Assembly: GCF_035594125.1 (NCBI RefSeq) | Contig: NC_087155.1 | Coordinates: forward strand, 11,781,692-11,845,691 | Reading direction: 5' to 3' | Length of the DNA stretch: 64,000 bases | Origin: Scylla paramamosain | Taxonomy: Eukaryota; Arthropoda; Malacostraca; Decapoda; Portunidae | Shown: piece by piece, positions 49,649 through 64,000 of the stretch | Numbering within the stretch: the stretch's first letter is position 1 | Layout of the letters: each line of letters begins with the position of its first letter | Made by a program: the position numbers and the translations under genes | Notes under the pieces: model-generated | Database searches by the model: none | What the model saw: only the letters and a program-made list of their open reading frames with translations | What the model was told of the DNA's origin: nothing

Positions 49649-49652
<4 letters not shown>
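49255..49652. other. Unique DNA, no gene seen
   Basis: No repeat or recognisable frame. Confidence 0.5.

Positions 49653-49698
<46 letters not shown>
49653..49698 (+). repeat. (CA)23 microsatellite
   Basis: Uninterrupted. Confidence 0.96.
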
Positions 49699-49700
<2 letters not shown>

Positions 49701-49745
49701 TCAGCTATCCTATCAGCCTTTACTCACAAATTATATATATGCAGA

Positions 49746-49860
<115 letters not shown>

Positions 49861-50103
49861 ATCATACATAAATCTGCACCCTCGTACTCATTGCCATAAT
49901 ACAACAGTAGTGAGGGAATCCATATGTGAAGGGAAGTAAGATGAGATTGCCTAATCTCGCCTTAGTTGGCAACACCGCACGCGGCTCAAGGTACAGTACT
50001 TGTATCACGCCGTGCCATGAGAGCCCTAGACGCGCCTAACGAAGGAAAGAAAGGTGACAGGGAAAATTGTCCTTTGCTGTTATTACTATTGTTGTTTTTG
50101 TTG

Positions 50104-50150
50104 GTGTGTGTGTGTGTGTGTATGTGTGTGAGTGTGTGTGTGTGTGTGTG
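50104..50150 (+). repeat. Interrupted (GT)n
   Basis: GT with A variants near 50122 and 50131. Confidence 0.93.
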
Positions 50151-50252
50151 TTGGAGACCTATAGGGTATTCTATATACAAATTGAACGTTATAGAAGGAG
50201 TGATTGATTTGAATCGAATTATACTACGTAATAGTAGACTGGGAGGTAGGTC

Positions 50253-50345
<93 letters not shown>
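50253..50345 (+). repeat. (GA)n microsatellite with slip
   Basis: GA array with one extra-G slip near 50280. Confidence 0.96.
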
Positions 50346-50348
<3 letters not shown>

Positions 50349-50716
50349 TGCTAACTATTCATTGAGATAGAATGGGAGGGAGAGCGAAAGAGAGAGAGAG
50401 GGAGTGGAGGGAGGAAGGGAGGTAGAGCGAAATGTTGCATCAAATAAACTGGAAAACAAATGGACGCCGAGAGTTATGGTATTAAACTGGAACTGTAATA
50501 ACCCCCAGGAAATATGATGGGGGTATATCGCGCCTTCGATTCTGAACCCTCCGTAAAACCTTGAAAATACAATGCTGCGAGCGGCGGCGAATCCTGCACA
50601 GATATATAGAAAAAAAAAAAAAAAAAAACGAAGTCTGCATAAAATCGTGGATCTGCATGTGCTCATTTCCAGAAAAAAAAAATAAAAATAAAAAAAGTGT
50701 AGATTTACAAATGAGA

Positions 50717-50719
<3 letters not shown>
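50346..50719. other. Unique DNA, no gene seen
   Basis: Purine-rich start and a 20-base A run near 50609-50628. Confidence 0.5.

Positions 50720-50792
<73 letters not shown>
50720..50792 (+). repeat. (GA)n microsatellite
   Basis: 36 uninterrupted units. Confidence 0.97.
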
Positions 50793-50796
<4 letters not shown>

Positions 50797-51123
50797 CATT
50801 AGTATAATTATCTTTTACATCAATAAAGATCGGGAGGAGAGGAGTGCAGCAGTACTGACTCGGACCTCACAGGAATATTTGAAGTGGAATTCCGTGCTTA
50901 AAAAAAAAAAAAAAAAAAAAAAATGCGTGTATCGAAGGAAAGGGGGGGGTAAAAAATGGGTATGCGAGAATAGAGACTTGAAGTTTAAACGAGATTCGCC
51001 AAAACCACTCCAAGGTGTAACTTTGCATATTTCTGTCTCCATCCGTCTGGCTTGCTGGCTCTGCGTGTGTGTACGAGTATACGTGTGCTTATGTATATTC
51101 GCATGAGTTTTTTTATTTTCATT
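50793..51123. other. Unique DNA with A24 run
   Basis: A 24-base A run at 50900-50923 and an 8-base G run near 50942. No recognised gene. Confidence 0.55.
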
Positions 51124-51342
51124 TATGTATGTATGTATGTATGTATGTATGTATGTATGTATCTATTTATGTATGTATTTATGTTTTTTTATGTATGTAG
51201 GTAATGATTCATATGTTTGTATATACATGTCTGTCTGTCTGCCTGTCTGTCTGTCTGTGTCTTTCTGTTTGTCTGCCTGTCTGTCTGTTTCTCTGTCTAT
51301 TTGTCTGTCTGCCTGTCTGTCTGTCTGCCCGCCTGTCTGTCT
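51124..51342 (+). repeat. (TATG)n and (CTGT)n tetranucleotide repeats
   Basis: TATG units at 51124-51162 and CTGT/CTGCCTGT units at 51229-51342. Confidence 0.92.
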
Positions 51343-52378
51343 ATACATCTACCTGTTTCTGTTTCTCTGTCTCTGTAATTTAAGTAATTGTGTGTTGTTC
51401 TGCCGTAACATCATTACGATCTGAAACACTAACAAGTGGACGTTCCTCAAAATGGCAAGACTTTCGCACAGTTATGTCCTTTCCTTGCTCCGACTGGGGA
51501 GCTTAATTATTCTGCCTTGCTCTTTTTGGTCACTCTTTGGAACAGTCGTGCAAGTCAGTCATCTATAGCGTCAGTCTTTCGGGGAAGTTTCTTGGATGTA
51601 AGAAAGTCGCCTCATTAATATTACATGATCATGCAGATTCTACTGGTAACAGATGAGTATTCCTTTCTCTGAGCCGCCTTGTAGTGTGCTTGTCCTTTGT
51701 GGGAATGTCAGAGGGATTAATACCATGAAGACACAGTCTGTGCTATGTTATAGTCATAGTTACACTCTTTTTACACATTGTTATATTCAATGGAGTAATC
51801 CTATAAAAAAATAATGTAGATAGCGCCAACATGATACGTTTACCCAACATTTCGGTGAACTCGCTTCATGAGAAAAAACAAAAAAAAAAACAGTATTCTC
51901 GTCCAGCTCGGCTCCAAATACCTGTGTTTTGCTCTTTTCCAGCAGACTGCGAGTATGAATTAGATTTGTAGTGAACAGATTGTCGGGGTTGTGGGTAAAG
52001 AAAATAGTTATTTTCATTGTCACTGGCGTCAGTTTTTGTTTGGTAATTGGAATCAATGTCATAGCAGTCCACAAAAGTGTCAAAAAATATTGAAACCAAC
52101 TTTTCATGCGGAAGTCTAACAACGGGAGGAGCCGGACACTACTCTGGCAACGCTCCAGTGCCGTATCGTGAACGAGTCAGGCACACGAGTCTTTCTTTCA
52201 TGAGTGACCAGGAATTATTATGCCCTAGAGTGTGTAATAGCACCGCACAGGGAGCAAAGTTCTTTTTTTCCACAGTATCAAACACTTCATACTTTTCCTT
52301 CTAGAGAAAAAAATAATTACACCATATTTTACAACAGTGAACAACTGTAATTAAGTTACTGGACTATTTTCTGCCAAT
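51343..52378. other. Unique DNA, no recognised gene
   Basis: A 111-codon minus frame at 51787-52122 lacks simple repeats but I recognise no domain. Confidence 0.45.
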
Positions 52379-52388
52379 GTGTGTGTGT

Positions 52389-52448
<60 letters not shown>
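52379..52448 (+). repeat. (GT)n microsatellite
   Basis: About 35 units with one A variant at about 52394. Confidence 0.96.
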
Positions 52449-53279
<831 letters not shown>

Positions 53280-53584
53280 TTAACATGATGCATTATTTAT
53301 TGCAATATACTAGAATATATTATAGCATCATGTTTTGCATTATGTTGATATACAGATATATGCATGTATAATGTGAAGGTATTTTTCTCCTGCTGTTCTA
53401 AGGGTAATGATGTTCTTCGCACACTTACTGCTTGGGAAGTGGGGGAGTGGGACGGATGGAGGTTTGACGGTGAGGAGGAGTATTGAGAGGCTTGGCAAGG
53501 ACTGTCTTGTTTGCAGCATTAATCAGAGCAGCTTCTCTATTAGTAAGGTAAAGCTGGGGTCATTATGCTATGGCTATGCGTGGC

Positions 53585-53822
53585 CTTAGCGCTTATCTCT
53601 GTCTCACTGAGTTTTGAGCCTGTGGTGGGCAGTATCCTCTACCGCCGGGACACAGGGCCTCTGTGATATCATGATTTCTACTGTTGACCCTCTCTAGGTT
53701 CCCCCATTTATCAGCCAACGCAAAGGAAGGATAAACAGTTAAATGAACTGGGCGTCGACTATCTAACAGGTCCCGTAGATCCATAGCCAGGCACGCTAAG
53801 CACTGCACCACGGAGGCGCAAA
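53585..53822 (-). mobile_element. tRNA-derived SINE-like element, decayed
   Basis: On the minus strand it begins GCGCCTCCGTGGTGCAGTGC and contains an A-box-like GTGGTGCAGTGCTTAGCG (53794-53811). The expected B-box is degraded (around 53745-53765). A body with TTTGCGTTGGCTGATAAATG and CAGAGGCCCTGTGTCCCGGC follows. It ends near 53585 with AGACAGAGATAAGCGCTAAG. It differs from the SINE at 22342, so it is a second family or subfamily. Ends are approximate. A 72-codon frame within it is a by-product. Confidence 0.58.
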
Positions 53823-54863
53823 CCTTAAAACAGGCGGCAAAGACTGCCTCCTTATTTCTGCTCGCTTGATTAGAGTCTCCCTATTCCGTCCATCACTATG
53901 TTTGTCGAGCTTCCTTTGTTTTCATCACCTTGAGTATTTAGGGGTTGACTGTCGAGGTGGAAACTTTGCCCACACTCACCACCTACACAGTCGCTCCCTC
54001 TGGCGGGCAAGTGAGCTTTGCTTCATGTGTCAGCCTTTTCATCGACACGGAGAATCGGATTTTCAGCAATTCACAGGCAGCGTAGCGAGGATTAGTCTGA
54101 GTCACGCTATTGTTTTGGTAGAGCGAAATATAGATGTGTGCCCGTTCATCTCTGTGGAACTGCTGGATCTCGGTCACGTACATGCAATGGGGGGACAAAA
54201 AGAGCATACAAATATTCACGGAAACTCCAAAAATAAAACAAGCAGAAAAACGCATCAACTAAAAATATGAAAAAAAAAAAAAAAATCCATCGTTTTTTTT
54301 TTTTACGGGGGAGGGGAAGGGGTGATGGAGGAGAGGGAAAAAAAATAAAGCCTTGACAGCGACTGGGCGTAGAGAGAATCAACGAATAGAAATTGCAAAA
54401 AAAGAAAAAAAAAAACTTTACAAGCACACCAGTATTCTCAACATTGCACTGGACAGTTTGGAAAAAAAATAAAATAAAACATGCACATACGAATCACCAT
54501 CGGGATCATACAATGTTTTCTAAAATAACCAAGAATATAAAGAACAAAAAAGTAACACAGGCAGCCACATAAAAATTCACCTAACCACAGATAAGCTTTT
54601 GCGACACACCAGTGAGCTTGTAAAATTAACTCTGGAGAAGCTTTGGGACACACACACACACACACACACACACAAAACTCTCTACCTGATTATTTTTTTT
54701 CTGTGACTTTGAGTATTTCAAGAGAGAAGTACTCGTATCGTGACACCACTGGAACTGAATTCAGCAACCGAACTGTAATTCTTCTTTACTGTAATTTTTT
54801 GGAGAGCAGCAACTGAGTAGGAATTATTTTTTTGAATTTTTATAACTTACGACCAGCCTTTTT

Positions 54864-54865
<2 letters not shown>
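53823..54865. other. Unique DNA, no recognised gene
   Basis: A 134-codon plus frame (53866-54270) shows no domain I recognise. A- and T-runs lie at 54268-54304, and a short (CA)12 at about 54651-54674. Confidence 0.45.

Positions 54866-54951
<86 letters not shown>
54866..54951 (+). repeat. (CA)43 microsatellite
   Basis: Uninterrupted. Confidence 0.97.
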
Positions 54952-54952
<1 letters not shown>

Positions 54953-55142
54953 ACTCTCGCGGCTGCTGCACCCTGACTCCATTTATATTAATAACAGGCC
55001 AAGCTAAGCGACGCTACAATGGAATTTATCTACAAGAAGATTATAGTAATTCCAGCACCATCACGGAGCATCGGCCTGTAGTTAGCGGGGAAGGACCGAG
55101 CCGTATGTCACCCTTATTGCATTAGACTGGTCCTGGCATCCG

Positions 55143-55382
55143 ATTGGCCGCGTGGGGGCGAATAGGGAGGGTGGGCAGTAGATTGGATCTTATGAGGCTA
55201 GAAATGACATCCCCGCCGTGATCGAAGGGGAGTTAAGTGACGTCGTAAAGGAGTAGCCAATCATTACTGAGCTCTGATTCATTGGCATCACGTGGCCTCA
55301 TGACTGCCGCGACTCTCTCAGTACTGCAGCTCCCTCTGGACAAAGCTTTTTCCTCGACACCTGCTCAGTGAATCAGGTAATT
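55143..55382 (+). promoter_or_regulatory. Candidate promoter with first-exon donor
   Basis: Four CCAAT-type motifs lie within 145 bp: ATTGG at 55143, 55182 and 55281, and CCAAT at 55257. A CRE-like TGACGTCG is at 55238 and an E-box CACGTG at 55289. An arthropod-type initiator TCAGT (55318-55322) follows, then a good splice donor CAG|GTAATT (55374-55382). This would give a ~57-base non-coding first exon. The arrangement is suggestive only. No downstream exon is identified. Confidence 0.3.
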
Positions 55383-55872
55383 AGTAGATAATTTTGCATA
55401 CTATGTGTGATCTCGTGAGACTTGTGGACTCGTGAAAAGATGGTTAGGTGGATAGAGTGACAAAATCGAGGGAGTGATGTTGTACGAGTATACCGTCAAT
55501 AATTTCGTAAGACTCGTGAAAGAAGAAGAAAAAAAAAATGTTTAGGTGGATAAAGTGCCAGAATGGAGGTATCATTGCAGCACCACAGCCGCCACTGCAC
55601 TCCATCACCATAACACTGACTGCCTCTCGTTTTATTGAATAACCACCGTTCGGTTAATTAAGAGCTACGGCCTGTCACTTGGCAATACCGCTCCCATGCA
55701 GGGGTCGACAGCCGCCCAAATTTTGTTAGGGGTTGGCAGGTGGAGGGCGGGAGGAGGCTTACCCTGCTGACGGGGAGGGGAGATGACGCGAGTGACGCAC
55801 AGGCCCGTCACGGATGCTACAGCACGAAATAGTTCACTAATAAAACAAAAATAGTCGCAAATTCGTGCATAC

Positions 55873-55873
<1 letters not shown>
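55383..55873. other. Unique DNA, no gene seen
   Basis: Would be intronic if the candidate promoter is real. Confidence 0.45.

Positions 55874-55918
<45 letters not shown>
55874..55918 (+). repeat. (GA)22 microsatellite
   Basis: Uninterrupted. Confidence 0.96.
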
Positions 55919-57125
<1,207 letters not shown>

Positions 57126-57240
57126 ACCAAATTAGTTTTGAAAATAAAACAAGTGAACGTGATTTCTGAGCATCTGAGATTGTTTGACACATTAGTGGCC
57201 TTTTGTAGGCAAAAAATGATAGCTACCAGTGGATTATATT

Positions 57241-57249
57241 GTGTATGTG

Positions 57250-57320
<71 letters not shown>

Positions 57321-57336
57321 TGTGTGTGTGTGTGTG
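57241..57336 (+). repeat. (GT)n microsatellite with slip
   Basis: GT with an A variant, a C variant at 57256 and a GG slip at 57313. Confidence 0.96.
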
Positions 57337-60597
<3,261 letters not shown>

Positions 60598-60598
60598 G

Positions 60599-60670
<72 letters not shown>
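60598..60670 (+). repeat. (GTT)24 microsatellite
   Basis: Uninterrupted. Frames through it read V, C, L, N or T runs. Confidence 0.97.
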
Positions 60671-61340
<670 letters not shown>

Positions 61341-61393
61341 AATCAGGCAGATGGTGTGGTCTCTTAAGATAGGGTACATTTGGATATTTTCTG

Positions 61394-61394
61394 G

Positions 61395-61469
<75 letters not shown>
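61394..61469 (+). repeat. (GC)3(CA)35 array
   Basis: GCGCGCG leads directly into about 35 CA units. Complementary to the GT array ending 55 bp upstream. Confidence 0.96.
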
Positions 61470-61471
<2 letters not shown>

Positions 61472-61963
61472 AAGAGATTGTTCTACACTTCTATCACGTT
61501 ATCATTTTTTCCTCTCCTTTTTCGTCGGTTGTTAATAGAGACGCTTGGTTATTTAAACTGGCAGATAAAACCCATTTATCTTTTGCAGTGCGAGAAGATA
61601 GACTCCGAAAATAAAACTGGAATGTTAAGAGGTGGCGAGGGAAGGACGTAAAGTGGAAAGAAAATAGATGTTTTTAGAATGGGAATGGAAAGGCCATAAA
61701 TATACGATAAAAAAGATCGATACAGGAGAAAGAAAGAAAAAAAAAAAGAGGAAGTAAAATTATATGAAGATGTATTATAGAAGCGAAGATAGGATGTAAA
61801 AGTAGAAGGTGAACATGCCTTGCTAAATATAGTGCAATATTCATACACTGTGCAATACTTATTGAGAATGATCCAGTGATTATAATGTATTGCGAAAAGT
61901 TTGCAATTAATTAACAGAGATGTACCATATTAATGCAAATAGTAAGAGAATAATGGTGATGGG

Positions 61964-61966
<3 letters not shown>
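61470..61966. other. AT- and A-rich unique DNA, no gene seen
   Basis: No repeat or recognised frame. Confidence 0.5.

Positions 61967-62048
<82 letters not shown>
61967..62048 (+). repeat. (GA)41 microsatellite
   Basis: Uninterrupted. Confidence 0.97.
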
Positions 62049-62049
<1 letters not shown>

Positions 62050-62768
62050 GTATCCTGCATTACTTCATTACCTCACCCAAAGTTCTGGCTCGGATGGCTA
62101 AAGTTTCACGGGTCAGGGGAAGCCTTTATGTATACATGTTTCTCTTTTTTCCCTGCCCTTTGAATGGGAGTTTCCGAGGTATTGTGACTTGGAGGGCGGG
62201 GATAAAACGCTCGATACTCCCCTGCCACCTCCCCACCACCACCACCACCACCACGGGCCTTCCTTCCGCCGCCGCTGCAGGAAAAGTTGAGATCATAAGA
62301 CGGGGGATTGAACGGCAATTTTGCAATCTTCGAGGCGCCTTTTGCTGTGCGTCGCCAAAGGAGCCGAGGAGCAAGAAGGGCTGAAAACTTTATAAATTTC
62401 TGTTACAATGACTTCTTCTTAGGACGGAAACTTCGCCAGATATCGACTTGAAGTTCTTGCGAGCCAGAGGAAGGTCTTCTCGGTGGCTCATGAAAAAGGG
62501 AAGAGGAAGAAGGAAGTGGGAAGGGAAGGATAGTAGGAAGAAGAATGAAGGGAGAACACGGCGGAAGAAAAGAGCAGGAAGAAATGTGTAGAAAAAATAA
62601 AAGCGGAAAGGATAGAAGGAAGGATAAGAGGCGAAGAGGAAGAAGGAAGAAAAGAAGAGAAGGGGAGGAGGAAAGGAAGGAAGACTAGAAGAGGAAGAAT
62701 GTCGAGTCTGGCGGAGGAAGAGTAGGGGAGGGATTTGACGGATAAGGAGGGCGATGGAAGGCGAAATG

Positions 62769-62769
<1 letters not shown>
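62049..62769. other. Unique then purine-rich DNA
   Basis: A CCA run lies at about 62232-62254. Strongly G/A-rich from 62480. Minus-strand F/S/L-rich frames are compositional. Confidence 0.55.

Positions 62770-62850
<81 letters not shown>
62770..62850 (+). repeat. (GA)40 microsatellite
   Basis: Uninterrupted. Confidence 0.97.
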
Positions 62851-62852
<2 letters not shown>

Positions 62853-62968
62853 TGCATTCACATCAATAAGGGAAAAAGGAGAAGGGGAAGCAATGAGTGA
62901 AGGGAAAACGATAAATAACTCATTTCTTTATCTGACGCGAAAGTGGGAGAATCATCATCGCTTCTTTC

Positions 62969-62971
<3 letters not shown>

Positions 62972-63043
<72 letters not shown>
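62972..63043 (+). repeat. (CT)36 microsatellite
   Basis: Uninterrupted. Complementary to the GA array 120 bp upstream. Confidence 0.97.
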
Positions 63044-63045
<2 letters not shown>

Positions 63046-63227
63046 CCACGCTTTCATGGAGTTTCCCGTCCTTCGTGTCTCTCCATAATTGTATTCCTCC
63101 GATTCCTTTGCTCTTCCCTTATCGCCTCTTTCATTACTCTCCTTCGCGTATCAGCATCCATTTCTCTTGCCCCATATCTCTCCCTCCATTATTCCTTTCC
63201 TCTGTCTTCCCCATCTTCATCTCCCCC

Positions 63228-63234
<7 letters not shown>

Positions 63235-63277
<43 letters not shown>
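63235..63277 (+). repeat. (CT)21 microsatellite
   Basis: Uninterrupted, preceded by a short C run. Confidence 0.96.
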
Positions 63278-63280
<3 letters not shown>

Positions 63281-63509
63281 TCCACGGTGACCACAAAATG
63301 AAGAGAGAAGAGGAAGGACTAGAGGGGGTTCTCGCACCATTAAATAATAAGAAGCACGGTGGACGCGAGGAGTATAAATACCACATCAGTTCTGCGTGGG
63401 TGAGGAGGACGGACAGATAAAGGGAGGGATAGGACATACAGAGGGAAAAACATCACGGCAATAAAGAAACTGGCGGAAAAATAATAATAAAAGAATTCCT
63501 GAACCCACG

Positions 63510-63512
<3 letters not shown>

Positions 63513-63558
<46 letters not shown>
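63513..63558 (+). repeat. (GA)23 microsatellite
   Basis: Uninterrupted. Confidence 0.96.
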
Positions 63559-63560
<2 letters not shown>

Positions 63561-63687
63561 TAGTTGTACAGTATTCGTGATAGGCCTACGAGGTAAGAGC
63601 GCTCGTAAAACGCCAAGAAAAGAAGGAAGGAGAGAAAAAAAAGCAGTAAAGGTGGGTTGCGACTGTTGTGGTGTGGCCTTACGAGGG

Positions 63688-63765
63688 CGCAGGTACTGGT
63701 GGTGGTAGTAGCAGTGATGGTGGTAGCAGTAGTAGTAGTAGTTGTAATAGTAGTTGTAGTGGTAA

Positions 63766-63807
<42 letters not shown>

Positions 63808-63818
63808 CAGTAGCAGTG
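63688..63818 (+). repeat. Imperfect (TAG/GGT)n trinucleotide array
   Basis: GGT, CAG and TAG units, most regular (TAG) at about 63770-63807. Confidence 0.92.
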
Positions 63819-64000
63819 TTTGTGGCTGATGCAGAAATTGGAACGGATGCACAAAAAAAAAAAAAAAAATCAACAGCAGGAGTGGTAACCAAAACTTTGA
63901 TAGCCGTGACATCCCCTGCACAGGCCGCGCCACACACCCGCCATGCACCCCGGTAACTATCCTTCTCCGTGGTGTTCATATTACGAAGGGCCCCAGCTGC
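63819..64000. other. Unique DNA at window edge
   Basis: Includes an (A)17TCAA tract at 63853-63873. No gene seen. Confidence 0.5.

Noticed and set aside
51787..52122. 111-codon minus frame, possible retroelement remnant
   Set aside because: It looked vaguely repeat-like, but I could identify no catalytic motif or terminal structure.

Overview
This window looks like arthropod, most likely decapod crustacean, nuclear DNA. A swimming-crab-type (brachyuran) genome is my best guess. The grounds are very long, perfect dinucleotide microsatellites of the CT/GA, CA/GT and AT classes every 0.5-1 kb, tRNA-derived SINE-like sequences, and a non-LTR retrotransposon with a reverse transcriptase carrying YVDD. 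The species guess is inference. No rRNA, tRNA, CRISPR or prokaryotic operon structure is visible, and I find no host gene I can name. Most long open frames are translations of repeats (poly-SL, RE, CV, HT, YI, S, N or L runs).

The only recognisable protein-coding sequence is the reverse transcriptase of a 5'-truncated LINE-type element on the minus strand (22545-24173). A shorter, roughly 99% identical truncated copy lies 8.5 kb upstream (14075-14623, minus). Both copies have the same (ATT)n 3' tail, and both ends of both copies abut TG/CA dinucleotides. This suggests an element that inserts into (CA)n microsatellites, and it is the most interesting biological signal here. A tRNA-derived SINE (22342-22552, plus) sits tail-to-tail with the longer copy. 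A second, decayed SINE-like sequence of another type lies at 53585-53822 (minus).

Layout: 1-10 kb holds GT, CT and AT arrays, a duplicated compound microsatellite (5459-5850), and a 12-unit minisatellite with alternating unit types (8152-8474). 10-20 kb is the densest microsatellite zone. It has an inverted pair of compound arrays (12862-13465), the truncated LINE, a ~400 bp polypyrimidine (TTC)n(CT)n tract (17850-18264), and a 20-bp minisatellite carrying regularly spaced CACGTG/ACGTG motifs (18861-19000). 20-25 kb has a T-rich block facing a purine-rich block, then the SINE and LINE. 25-34 kb is simple repeats, small tandem duplications and two AGGTCA half-site clusters. 34-39 kb is the most GC- and CpG-rich, array-poor stretch, with a CCAAT inverted repeat at 36724-36775. 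39-64 kb returns to alternating unique DNA and arrays, with a candidate promoter/first exon at 55143-55382.

The window is best read as intergenic or very long-intron DNA. Its content is shaped by microsatellite expansion and retroelement insertion, with a few short candidate regulatory modules. Coordinates of arrays were read by eye and may be off by a few bases. Identity and copy counts are also by-eye estimates.
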